Shown here piece after piece: positions 23,601 through 32,700 of a DNA stretch of 62,894 nt. This DNA comes from Trileptium ribeirensis (lineage: Eukaryota > Nematoda > Enoplea > Enoplida > Thoracostomopsidae), in NCBI GenBank assembly GCA_030248225.1, contig JASANE010001750.1:1-62894 (forward strand), written 5' to 3'. Position 1 is the first letter of the stretch, and the number at the start of each line of letters is the position of its first letter. Below the pieces are notes generated by a model that worked only from the letters and a program-made list of their open reading frames with translations, was not told the DNA's origin and made no database searches. Position numbers and translations under genes: made by a program.

Positions 23601-25060
23601 CAGACCAAAAATCGGTGGAAATCCTTAATTAAACGTATTTATGGGAAATGTGAGAGTCGAACCTTGCTGATTGAACGCAAAAGGCAAAATTGGAAGAAGG
23701 ATTGTGCTGAAGCCGATCAGACCAAAAATCGATGGAAACGCTTAATTAAATGTATTTTTGGGAAATGTGAGAGTCGAACTAAAAACATTGATTTCATTGA
23801 AAGTTATGACCTTAGTGTTATCAAAAATTATCAAAGGTTATCAAAATTGGAAGAAGGGTTGTGCTGAAGCCGATCAGACCAAAAATCGGTAGAAACCCTA
23901 ATTAGATGTATTTATGGGAAATGTGAGAGCCGAACTAAAACGCTGATTTAATTGAAAGTTATGACCTTATTGGGGTGATTAAAAGTCATTGCATGCTTGC
24001 TGATTGAACGCAAAAGGCGGAAGAAGGGTTGTGCTGAAGCCGATCAGACCAAAAATCGGTGAAAACCCTTAATTAGACGTATTTATTGGAAATATGAGAG
24101 TCGAACCTTGCTGATTGAACGCATAAGGCAAAATTGGAAGAAGGATTGTGCTGAAGCCGATCAGACCAAAAATCGATGCAAACCCTTAATTAAATGTATT
24201 TTTGGGAAATGTGAGAGTCGAACTAAAAACATTGATTTCATTGAAAGTTATGACCTTAGGGGGTGATTAAAAGTTATTGCATGCTTCCTGATTGAACGCA
24301 AAAGGCCAAATTGGGAGAAGGTTTTAGCCGAAGCCGATCAGACCAAAAGTCGTTGGAAACCCTGAATAAGATGTATTTATGGATAGACCTATGGTCTTTT
24401 TGCACCGTCGGAAGAAAGTAAAGTAAATGTTAATAAATCAAGATCAATCCGTCACCAGTTATGTCACAAAACAATTTTATTATCTGTTATGGGTTTAGGT
24501 GCAAAATCCATATATTTGAGCTGATCATTTATTCGTGACCGCGATCGCAAAGGAAGAAAAAGTTAAAATATTTGCAAAACGATTTGGTTGACTCACAGCT
24601 ACGACGTGTCTTTGGCATGGCATATATTGTTTGGTAAAGGTCTGTCGACACTGCTGGTTAAATCTTGAAACATTTACTTCATCCACAACAAAAATTATTG
24701 CAACTGTAAGCTATGTGGTTCATGGCTAATACTAGGTCATCTCTTAACAAGCTCGAAATATTTTCCAAAAATCTGTTTCGATTTGACAAAAGAATTAAGT
24801 TTCATTTTACCTAATCGCTTATACCTCGAATATTATGTATTTTTGTTTATTTTAGTACTCAAGAAAAGTTCAAAAGCAAGAAAAGCAACCGGTTACTACA
24901 ATGCATTTACGCCCTAGAAACTGCACTGTCACTATGGGGCGACGTGTTTGCAGACAATGCCACCGTTTTCGTGGTCAATGATAAAGAGGTTAGCAAAGTC
25001 ATCCGAAAGCAGTTTGGCAGCACTGTCGAATATTTCGCACAAATTAATGTCTTAGAGTAA
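17582..25060 (+). CDS. Unrecognised multi-exon gene, five exons with compatible splice phases
   Basis: Five exons join with GT-AG introns and matching phases: 17582-17649, 20452-20587, 21171-21309, 21428-21531 and 24856-25060. The predicted product starts with a basic Lys/Ser-rich stretch (MPSKRSKSKDKSRD), then a helix-like segment (FHSLTKVYKELAKDSESGEK), a Pro/Ser-containing region, and a compact C-terminal part (VGIDLDEARHGGIITDITSK; ALETALSLWGDVFADN). I do not recognise the family. Exon three is frameshifted as read. The stop at 25058-25060 may be the end, or a donor just before it (GTAACC at 25057) may lead on to the exons at 29,929-31,553. Introns are 1.1 kb down to 118 bp, except the first (2.8 kb) and fourth (3.3 kb), which carry repeats. 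Confidence 0.65.
18744..18898. repeat. Tandem duplication of a 77-bp unit
   Basis: 18744-18820 and 18821-18898 both run from GCCCCATAAGTTAACACC to TGCGTTTTAATATG and are almost identical (CCCGAGC versus CCCCAGC). It is a recent local duplication inside the intron. Confidence 0.9.
18960..19670 (-). pseudogene. mariner/Tc1-like (IS630-type) transposase fossil
   Basis: Read on the minus strand, frame-shifted pieces follow the order of a mariner-type DDE domain. First comes HALNEDDYDRRIEF..LADEVIYSDQ, the region of the first catalytic Asp, with SDQ where SDE is usual. Next are MWSGGFLGCFF and NADNYLMMLRNEF, the VWCG..GP.FF / GD.Y..ML region. QDGAPPHFAMNVRR contains the second catalytic Asp, and EWPARSPDINPPDFF the third-acid region. 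In-frame stops and frameshifts separate the pieces, and the N-terminal DNA-binding half is not evident, so it is inactive. Terminal inverted repeats were not found. Confidence 0.8.
19662..19732. repeat. Perfect inverted repeat, 33-bp arms, 5-bp loop
   Basis: The arm 19662-19694 (from CATCAGCACATC to TTATCGAAC) is matched exactly, in reverse complement, by 19700-19732, with CATCA between. It begins at the N-terminal edge of the mariner fossil's readable part. The perfect symmetry contrasts with the heavy decay of the transposase, so the inverted copy probably formed recently by fold-back or template-switch synthesis. Confidence 0.95.
20452..20587 (+). CDS. Unrecognised gene, exon 2
   Basis: Acceptor TTATTTAG and donor GTAAGT at 20588. 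The first base completes the Leu codon begun in exon 1, and 45 codons follow with no stop (FHSLTKVYKELAKDSESGEK; SPTRIMAAYKKAMLEH). Entry is in phase 2, exit in phase 0. The sequence looks helical and charged; no domain was recognised. Confidence 0.65.
21171..21309 (+). CDS. Unrecognised gene, exon 3, with a one-base frame conflict
   Basis: Acceptor TTTGTAG and donor GTAACA at 21310. Entering in phase 0 it reads SFTPSGKRILTKSQVATSVE..ASPALFQHAATR and then meets TAG (codon 36). The next exon needs phase 0, which reads back into NMLQHVRCSEATFSKLE at the end of this exon, one frame over. The exon is 139 bp, one more than a multiple of three, so removing a single base between about 21,180 and 21,275 would reconcile both ends. 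It is a sequencing/assembly error, a polymorphism, or a disabling mutation. Confidence 0.5.
21428..21531 (+). CDS. Unrecognised gene, exon 4
   Basis: Acceptor TAAATAG and donor GTAAAG at 21532. It reads IEVICSVGIDLDEARHGG and ITDITSKRRPYLEYF, entering in phase 0 and leaving in phase 2, which the next exon completes to Ser. No family recognised. Confidence 0.65.
22318..22435 (+). repeat. tRNA-like SINE head with internally duplicated A-box segment
   Basis: AGTTTAGTCGGTTTGAGCGC, an A-box-like string, occurs twice (about 22,327 and 22,369), each followed by CTGCTTGCG. The second copy continues to a B-box-like GGTTTCGAACC at about 22,417-22,427, spaced as in a tRNA gene. The sequence cannot be folded into a sound tRNA by eye, so I call it a tRNA-derived SINE remnant. 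No target duplication was found. Confidence 0.55.
23067..24395. repeat. Complex tandem repeat array, about eight units of variable length
   Basis: The core motif GAAGCCGATCAGACCAAAAA recurs (exactly or nearly) about eight times, near 23,185, 23,425, 23,598, 23,720, 23,870, 24,040, 24,160 and 24,335. It is embedded in a longer unit with GGGAAATGTGAGAGTCGAAC, ATTGAAAGTTATGACCTTA and TGCTGATTGAACGCAAAAGG. Unit length varies from about 120 to 240 bp because parts are missing in some copies. The frame at 23526-23867 is a product of the repeat and not a gene. Confidence 0.9.
24856..25060 (+). CDS. Unrecognised gene, exon 5 (possible last exon)
   Basis: Acceptor TTATTTTAG; the first base completes Ser. 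Sixty-seven codons follow (STQEKFKSKKSNRLLQCIYA, ALETALSLWGDVFADN, VFVVNDKEVSKVIRKQFG) to TAA at 25058-25060. The ALxLWGD..VFVVND string slightly resembles the RNase H part of tyrosine-recombinase retroelements, but it is too short to claim. No AATAAA follows closely, so this may not be the true 3' end. GTAACC at 25057 or GTTAGC at 24989 (phase 0) are possible donors to the exons near 30 kb. Confidence 0.6.
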
Positions 25061-28000
25061 CCTCACAAAACACTATCCAGGATGCCTCCCTGGCAATATT
25101 TGTCCCCTTGTAACTTTCGTTTTATAGCTGAGGAATCGCATAGGTTCTATGTAGCATATTTACAGCAGATAGGCCTCTAGCATTTTACAAACTTCAATAG
25201 CGTACGTGATAATTCTGCTGACTTTTAGCATCCTACAACCATTTCGGCCTACGATTTTACGCTTTGAGGCACCAGCTTGATAGGATCGATTATTCATTGC
25301 CTAATATTTTGTAAAAGGTCGGTCTTATTAGTTGTTTTACTAGATTTTAAGCATAGGTTTCGATGGACCGTCAACCTGAGGCGCGATAGATGGTCTCTAG
25401 GGGAAGTGAAGAATAGTGAGCAGGGGGATAAATTTTTGAAATTTTCAGGAACACAAAATTTTTCTTAATTTTGTCAAAATTTGTTCAAATTTTTCCAGTT
25501 TGCGATAAATTTGTCCTATTTTCTCCTGTGTTTATCCAGTTTTCCCGAAATTTACGGCAATTTTCACTCTGTTTTTATTAAAAGTTTTCCGCTGGCCTTC
25601 GGCGAATGGGGGTGGTGGTGCCATGTCTTCAGGAGTACATTTGTCTTGAAGAGGGTCCGAGCCTTAGGGGTAATTCCCCGAGATAGGTGGAGCCTTCTGG
25701 AAGCGGATGTACTCAGCTAAGGGTACCTGGGACATTAGCGGCGCAACTAACACTATCAGTTATAATAGCAATTAGGCACACTTCCTGGTCAGCTCATTGT
25801 CAACATTAGTAGGTTTAAATCTAACACAGGAACTAATGCTAGGTGTGCTCACTAGGATGGTGAAAATTAAATTTTATTTTCTGTTAGGTTACTTTCAACC
25901 CTGTAACTTCTGAACTCAAAAATGAACAGGCTCGCTTACTATGTTGGAGGCAAGGGCAGGCGTCACCTAGGAATTATGTATAGATTCCGGTAGATACTAT
26001 ACTGAATAAGGTACACCATAAAATGTTTTAAAAAATGTTTTTAAATTAAATTTTCGATTTTTTTATAAAAATTAACAAAACAGAGCACGTAGCTAGTGCT
26101 TCTGCCATATACACTATATAGCTATGTAATTCTTGAAATTTTGTTGCAATTCTGATCATTCAACAGCCGATCCGGGTATTTTGCTAATTTTTTCCATTGG
26201 GTGCGTTTAAATGTACACATCTATAATTACAATGGAATGCGTATATCTCAGCGCGTTCATGAGCACGGTCAAACAGTGCCATATTTGAGGCAAATATCAT
26301 TCCGTTTTTGCGATTATCTTTTGGAGATAGGTTATAAGTAATTCGATTACGCCCAAATTTTAAAGGGCGATCTGGACGTTGGTGGCTAGCCTGTAGATGA
26401 ATTATATATGACTGAATAAACGCTCGCATAAAGAGATAGCAGACCAAGTTGTAATTTAGTTGATTTTCTAGTTTCTAAGTTGATTTTGTTGGATTTTGTC
26501 GTCTATAGCCGTCTGTCTCATTTGATTTCGGTAGATGTGTAACTTAAATTCCCTTCGAACTGCATTGATAATTCATAGGTTAACTAGCTATGGCCAATTC
26601 AGTAAAATCCTTAGCCTTCTGCCCTCTCTAACATGTTACCCCAAAAATTCAGCTGATTTTGGCACCATTCGACTGAAGCCCATGTAGCTCTAATGATCCA
26701 ATGATCCAATCCAAAGAACATCTAATCATTCTTAAGGCGATTTGAACCGTCTCGACGAACTGAACCCAATGGCAGCCTTAAATTAATTGTGTTTTTTCAA
26801 AATTATAACTTTTCCGACTGGAGGTGTATAGACTAAAACTTTATTTTGTTATTGCAGAATATAGCCTATAAAAAATCAAATTTGGATCATATATTCACAG
26901 TGCATAATCAATAGTCGTTACGGTAGGTAGATGAAGTAGCATGACATCATTGGTGTCATCAATGCTGCCCGACAGTTTCGTTGCCGCTCGCAACAAAGTA
27001 TTTAGATAATTTTTACTAAGTAAAATTAGATTAATGCTACCAACCCAACGGTCCCAACGAAGCATTTAGTTCGGTGTGTCCACGCCCGATTGGCTTTGGG
27101 TTTTCGCGATTTAAGATGAGTTGATTTAAATTGGATGCTCACGGAGGATTTGAGGATGAGGATTGGACATTTTAAATCAACCGTTCCTGAATTAGTAGAG
27201 GCTAAACTAATTTGGCGCCAAAGATATCGCTTCAGATTAGGCAGATAGCGGGTTTCAGAATATAGCGAACATGTAAAATTTCTCTAGCAAGATGGAAAAC
27301 ATGCAACACAGTTGGTACAATAAATTTTATCTACTTTGTGAGTGAAATGCTGAGCTGTAGCCATATTCTACACCTCACCAAAAGCCAGATTTGACGCGAA
27401 ATTTTTTGCACAAATTTGGATCGTCGGACCAATCCCATTCGGGAACAACGGTAAAATATTCGGTAAAGCCGATCTCTCCTTAAGTACGCGAATTTAAATC
27501 AACATGCTTCACATCAAGAAATTCTTAAGCCGGTAGTATTTAGGATGCAGAATTATGCCTTTAATTTTAACCACCCTCGTAGGTACATGCCGCTGGAGTT
27601 TCGATTGAAACTTGTGAAGCTCTGCTTCATCACTATGACCAGTTATGAAAAAACATTGTTCAAAATAATTTAATTTACGTATTGTTAAAAATATGTTTTC
27701 TCTTCAAAAATATTTAATCCCCCTTCATAAAGCCACCCGTGTAACAATGACACGTCACAAACATTGGCGCGAATCCAAAAAAAGTGGAGGGACAGTTACT
27801 GGCATAATCTATAATCACGTGCGTTTATTACAGAGCACTAAAAATTTTATCAGTCAAAAAAGTGGGGGAAGATCACTTAAATGTCAAAAAGTGATTGCGC
27901 CTATGGTCACAAACACATTAACTAATTCTAAAATGTTTCTACAAATTATTTTTGCCTTCACAAAAAACGTCCCCAGTGTTCCAATCTGAATTTTATGAAT

Positions 28001-28250
28001 AAAATCACCTTATAAAATAGTTTTCTTGTAAAATATGGTGTTGTTCCAACAGCAATTAATATGGACATCTGATTTCATCTCTTGACAATTAATAATTATA
28101 TTTTTTCGACGAAATGGCAAATGAAAACGTAATACACTAGAACATAGGCGATAATATTTTTACGTGTTTTTGAAACGGAGCGAGCCAAGCTAGCGGAGTT
28201 TCCACTGAGGGTGCTAAGGGAAAATCGTGAAAATTATGTTTGTTGTCTGT
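25061..28250. other. Intergenic or intronic AT-rich sequence
   Basis: Apart from the GC-rich repeat at about 25,360-25,740 I see nothing. The frames at 25481-25720, 26184-26447 and 27693-27989 lack family features. Confidence 0.55.
25360..25740 (-). repeat. Member of the dispersed GC-rich repeat family, minus orientation
   Basis: It has a GC-rich part, a T-rich block with degenerate CCAATTTTTGCC-like motifs (about 25,425-25,590), then another GC-rich part. GGGGATAAATTTTTGAAATTTT at the first junction is close to the junction at about 45,675 in the copy at 45.5 kb. Confidence 0.5.
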
Positions 28251-28346
28251 CGTTGTCATTCATAACTCATTTTCGGATTAATGGATTTCGATAAATTTTC
28301 TTGTTCTATAGCTAAAATCATGATGACGTTCCCTTTAGTGACGGCG

Positions 28347-29052
28347 CTAGCGCTGCTTAGACTGGAACCGATTGACTTGCCGTACTTCGGACTTGACATC
28401 GTAGGGCTTCGTTCCATGTATTGATTCGGAACCCTTGCTGGCGGCTTCAATGCCATGGGCAAGCTCTACCAATTGAGCCAGAGGACGGTTTTCAGGTAGC
28501 AAGCGTTTCTGCCAGGAGTCATTGTGAAAACCTTGCACAAACTGCTCGCCCAAGGCTGCTTCCAGATTGTCGAAATTACATTTGGCTGCCTGAATACGCA
28601 GCCTAGCCATATATTGGTTAATTGATTCAGTTTCTTTCTGCATCATCCGGCGGAATTTGAAACGCTGTGCAGGATATAATGTGACCCATATAATGGTTAT
28701 GCAATGTCTGGTTGATCTGGTCCAAAGTCCTCGTTGAAGGATCTTCAGGGGCGACCAGACCAGACAATAACTTGTATGCATTACGACCAAGAGAACTTAA
28801 CAACAGCGGTACCTGCTTGTTGTCCGGAACATCATGTGATTGGCAGTGGGCTGTATAGCGGCAGAAATATAAAACCCAGTCTCCATTGCGGTCTTCGAAG
28901 TGTTCAAAGGCGTGATTTGCAGCTGCGGCCACTTCGATTGAAGCAGAACTTGAGGAACCTGTGGCTAGTAGGTTAATAAAAGCGGCGAATCTATATGTTT
29001 TTGCGTGAGGCTTTGAAAGCAGGCGTCGCTTTTCTAACACACTGATCGCCAA
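28347..29052 (-). pseudogene. Ty3/gypsy gag fragment, frameshifted
   Basis: Minus-strand frame 29052-28627 reads a gag matrix/capsid start, with AFEHFEDRNGDWVLYFCRY, DNKQVPLLLSSLGRNAYKLL and TLDQINQTLHNHY, typical of Ty3/gypsy (Mag-like) gag. The reading then shifts frame near 28,700 into FKFRRMMQKETESINQYMAR and CNFDNLEAALGEQFVQGF (to 28347), which completes the capsid. No zinc knuckle, protease or reverse transcriptase follows, so the element is truncated just left of 28,347. It lies antisense within the span of the unrecognised gene. Confidence 0.85.
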
Positions 29053-29055
29053 AAT

Positions 29056-29292
29056 GTTATATTGCGGTTCTGAAAGCCTCCGTGGTTTGGATAAATACGT
29101 TTATTTAATAGAACCAAACAAACCAACAAATAAAACAAGTTGTGGAAAAGATAATCAAACTAAGTACAATTCAGTTCTGCTTATATACTCTAGCCATCAA
29201 ACGTTCTCGAATGTCCGCGACTGTTTAATCACGAGTTTAAGAGTGATCTGGAAAAGAGGCGTATATACGAAGTAATACAGAGTCACATAACA
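29056..29292 (-). mobile_element. Probable 5' LTR of the truncated gypsy element
   Basis: Immediately outside the gag start lies TGTTATATTGCGG, and ATAACA closes at 29292, giving terminal TGTTAT..ATAACA. Between LTR and gag, on the minus strand, is TTTTGGCGATCAGTG, placed where a primer-binding site would be. The other LTR is missing, so the length (237 bp) rests on the terminal motif alone. Confidence 0.45.
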
Positions 29293-29928
29293 ACACGTCA
29301 CCATGCTGATCAACAATAATACAAAACAATAACAATGTATTCAACGTTCAGTCACCTGTCCAGTGCAGCCATATTGTTCTGTAAACAAACACAACAAACA
29401 CTAAGATATCTAATAGGTGGCTATATGATAACGACTAGCTGTTAGAGATACTTGCCTTTATCTGCTACCGGTAATAGACAACAGTTTCTTACAACTATCT
29501 GTTAGAGATTTTAGTCTCAAACAATGTGTCATTCAAGATAAGTATCTGCCAGTCGTTGGTAAGAAATTAAAATGTCATATAACCATTCATTATGAATTTT
29601 GGTTTCTGACAAACGGCTGCAAAAGACAAAATTGACCACTTTTGCACGCATTATTCTATGCAACTTGCAAAATAATGACGTGCTATCACGTATTATCGTT
29701 GGGTTTAGGGCCGACATGGCTTTAAGTTTTTAAACGAGGTCAGGGTTCCAGTTGTTCTTAGATGCCCCCTCAGCCCCCCCAGTGCTCGATCCTCCAGTGA
29801 TTGCTGAAAGTATACGCCCGACCCACTATCGACCATAGTGGGTTATTAAAAATTGATAGAACGAATCGAACAGTATTATTCACTAATCAGGATAGGCTTG
29901 TGTAACCGATCTATATCTAAATTTTCAG
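29293..29928. other. AT-rich intronic/intergenic sequence
   Basis: No feature seen. The antisense frame at 29529-29717 is not supported. Confidence 0.5.
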
Positions 29929-30000
29929 TTTGAAAACATATTCGAATACGATAGTCTTCATTCGTCGCCGCTTTCAAGTGACGAGAAATCCGCTGCACGG
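29929..30000 (+). CDS. Unrecognised 3' gene part, exon a
   Basis: Acceptor ATTTTCAG and donor GTAAGG at 30001; 24 codons, phase 0 in and out, reading FENIFEYDSLHSSPLSSDEK. It is acidic and Ser-rich. Positions 29947-30000 are copied at 30099-30152. Confidence 0.6.
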
Positions 30001-31553
30001 GTAAGGTAATATAATATTGCAATTGTGAGCATTACCTTAGACTTTACGTGTGCGGTGTTTATTCTCCCTCAAGTACTAGTTACAATTTTCTGTAACATTA
30101 CGATAGTCTTCATTCGTCACCGCTTTCAAGTGACGAGAAATCCGCTGCACGGGTAAGATAATATAATATTGCAATTGTGAGCATTACCTTAGACTTTACG
30201 TGTGCGGTGTTTATTTTTCTTCAAGTACTAGTTATAATTTTCTGTAACATTGGGCACAAAATACACGACCTTTGTTTTTGTAGTATAACAATTGCAGTTC
30301 TATTTCAGTGCGCGATAGAGCACTCACATTAAATCATAAGTTGTGCTTTTTATAAACTAGCACACTAAATATCAACATGTATCCATCTAAATATGTTTGA
30401 CCATGTTGAACTTTTGGCAGGCTATAGCGCATAACACCTTAACTGCAAACTAGAACGTCTACGGCTTCAATAATGTGTAACGATTTTAGTACTCAAATCA
30501 CAGCGACAACATTTAGCCAATTCGACAGGGATGCCCGCTGAAAAGTTCAACTGAATGGACAGCGGCACATTGTGACGTCCAAGTTAATAGGTTGGTGTGA
30601 CGGTAACAAGTTGATAAAATTCTTCTTATCCAGCTGAAAAGTGTGAACACTGGTCTTGATGCCTTGCTCTGCTGTAGGGAAGCCCATATCGCACTACGAT
30701 TTCTATTTTCTGGTAAAATCCAGGTGGCGTTATCTGGAGGTAACCAAATGGTACTAAAAGGTACAGCCTAATGATTTAAAGATGCTACGCAGCAGTTAAA
30801 TGATCACGTTTGAAATAAACGATATTAATTTGCTAACGGCCACATTAATTAGACTTGGGTGTAATAGCGTGAATCTGTAAGATAATTGATTTATTAATAA
30901 TTATTTTGCTATATTTATAGTCCGTTCGACAGCTTCTGAAGAAAATTGATGTGGATTGCATGTTCATCGGTGTGGAAGAAAGTAGTTGCGTAACGTGCAC
31001 TGCACTGTCTGGTAAGAACTATGTAATTATTTAGATTACTTTTAGATATTTGCAGCAATATTGTCATTTTACAATGTATATAAAAGATATTGACTGAGTC
31101 TTAAAGCATTCGATCGAGAAATATATATTTCCAGGATTTGTAAACAAAATCATGAATGTTAAGATAACGGTACAATTTCTATGATATTCCGATACATAAA
31201 TATTTTTGTCCAAAAAGTATTCATTACAATCATTTCTGAATCATATCTTGTGGTTGTTAATGTATATATGACTTTATATATAGCTAGGTGTTAGGATCTT
31301 TTATTCAGGTTTTGGAGCTATGCTTTTTGATGCAGTAAATTCTGAATTATAAATTCAAAAAAGTTTTTACAAAAGCGACATTTGAGGAGTTTTTAAGCAA
31401 TATATTTATCGTTTCCAAAAAACATAACAATCATCTTGCATTAAATTATTTACAGATATTTCAAGTTCTGCGCAGAAGAAGTTCGATTCCCGCGTTGATC
31501 AATATCTCGGGGACAGCCTTAAAGTAACAATGGTTTATCCAGACGAAGATTGA
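29929..31553 (+). CDS. Three 3' exons of an unrecognised gene, possibly the end of the gene starting at 17,582
   Basis: Exons 29929-30000, 30921-31011 and 31456-31553 join in phase (0, 0, 1) into about 86 codons ending at TGA 31551-31553. AATAAA follows at 31568-31573, a good sign of a real gene end. The first exon enters in phase 0, so an upstream exon exists; the frame and strand fit a continuation of the gene at 17.6-25.1 kb. No domain was recognised. The first exon's 3' part and following intron are duplicated in tandem. Confidence 0.6.
29947..30250. repeat. Tandem duplication (152-bp period) spanning an exon-intron boundary
   Basis: 29947-30098 and 30099-30250 are near-identical. Each contains the last 54 bp of exon a, its donor site (GTAAGG, then GTAAGA) and about 98 bp of intron. 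The single difference inside the exon part (TCG to TCA) is silent in the gene's frame. The second copy lacks the exon's own acceptor. Confidence 0.93.
30921..31011 (+). CDS. Unrecognised 3' gene part, exon b
   Basis: Acceptor TATTTATAG and donor GTAAGA at 31012. It reads SVRQLLKKIDVDCMFIGVEE then SSCVTCTALS, phase 0 in, phase 1 out. The preceding intron is 920 bp. Confidence 0.65.
31456..31553 (+). CDS. Unrecognised 3' gene part, last exon
   Basis: Acceptor TTTACAG. The split codon becomes Asp (G + AT), then ISSSAQKKFDSRVDQYLG and DSLKVTMVYPDED before TGA. The acidic C-terminus and nearby AATAAA support a genuine terminal exon. Confidence 0.65.
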
Positions 31554-31567
31554 ATGATTTCAGTTTT

Positions 31568-31573
31568 AATAAA
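31568..31573 (+). terminator. Polyadenylation signal AATAAA
   Basis: A canonical hexamer 15 bp past the TGA of the terminal exon. The 3' UTR would be very short. Confidence 0.55.
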
Positions 31574-32270
31574 CTAACATTTCACTTGCTATACATAAGA
31601 ACAGATTGCAGCTTATGAACAAAACTGCAGTACTAGCCAATGAACGATATTAGTATGTGACATAAAATTAAATATGTGGACTTTTTGATGCATAAGAGCC
31701 TCATTAGACTTTTTTAACGTCCGGTGTTAGTACAATAGGCGTGAGACCGCACAATCTTTTAAACTGTATGCTACCTTCGCGCAAATTATATGATTCACAT
31801 CCTTTCACAACATATGCATAAAATGATGGCTACCAATTTTGCTAAGCCTAAACGAAGTTTATGCCAACTATTGTACTAATATCCTATAAATGACCTGTTT
31901 AACAAACTTTTAATACGCAATTTTTTTGCAGATTTGCGATGATCAAAAGGATATTCACATGCACACAGACAAAATATTGCGGTACGAATATGAAAAATTA
32001 GCACACTTATGAGTTTATTTTAGTTGCATACACATGGATTTTTCTTTTGTCAGGACGGTCCACGATCTCAAAATTTTTTTTGCAACTATTCATCGTGTCA
32101 CTTGATGAAAATGAACAAACATGCATAACTGGAAAATGTAGACGTAAATACATTGCGTTCGAACATCAGCTGGCAGATTTTCAGAATTTCTGCACAATTT
32201 AGTTCACGATTTTGACAAAGGAACAGCTATGATGTACTAAAATTATGTGCTCAAGTGATGCCTTTATGCG
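31574..32270. other. AT-rich intergenic sequence
   Basis: No feature seen. Confidence 0.6.
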
Positions 32271-32700
32271 GCGTTTACCTTATAAAGGACCCACAATGTG
32301 AAAGTTATGTCCACCCTGTGTGTTTCTGCCATCATTCATTGTACGGCGACTTGTACACCATGATAGTGTTTCTTATAGTATTTTAGGATAGAATATATAG
32401 GTATTATAGTGTTGGTAACGGTATGGAGTAGACTACGCCATATTTTTTAAGTTATATGGTGTTAGCTACACCGTACTGCTATTTAGAAACATTATGTAAT
32501 GTTTTTGTGTATGGTGTCCTTGACACCCTCAGTAAGGAAAACACAAGGTAGAATAAGACAGTATAGTTAACTTGATGTTGTTTCATTCACCATCTATTTT
32601 ATTATATAGTGTAGGTAAGTACTGTATGCTACTGTATGGTATGGTGTAGACTATTGGAAGACAAACTTTCACATGGTGGTGCTTTATAACTTAAACGAGC
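32271..32700. mobile_element. MITE-like element, copy 1 (~430 bp)
   Basis: The left end GCGTTTACCTTATAAAGGACC and the right end (complement GTTTAAGTTATAAAGCACC) are imperfect terminal inverted repeats of about 45 bp that include GTGAAAGTT. The interior is rich in GGTGT/ACACC motifs and has no coding frame. The same termini bound 43,339-43,731. Confidence 0.8.

Larger units (their letters stand above)
21532..24855. other. Intron 4 of the unrecognised gene
   Basis: It contains a tRNA-like repeat head (22,318-22,435) and the ~1.3-kb repeat array at 23,067-24,395. Other parts are AT-rich; the short frames at 21573-21764 and 22338-22532 are not supported as genes. Confidence 0.55.

Noticed and set aside
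23526..23867. 113-codon plus-strand frame with internal repeats
   Set aside because: It is produced by the tandem array at 23.1-24.4 kb; repetition in the protein mirrors the DNA repeat and there is no start or splice context.
24856..25060. RNase H of a DIRS-like retroelement
   Set aside because: Only a short ALxLWGD..VFVVND string is similar, while the sequence is joined in phase to four upstream exons; no RT or recombinase is near.
25481..25720. 79-codon plus-strand frame rich in Phe/Leu
   Set aside because: It lies across the T-rich and GC-rich parts of a dispersed repeat; the apparent hydrophobic segment is due to T-runs.
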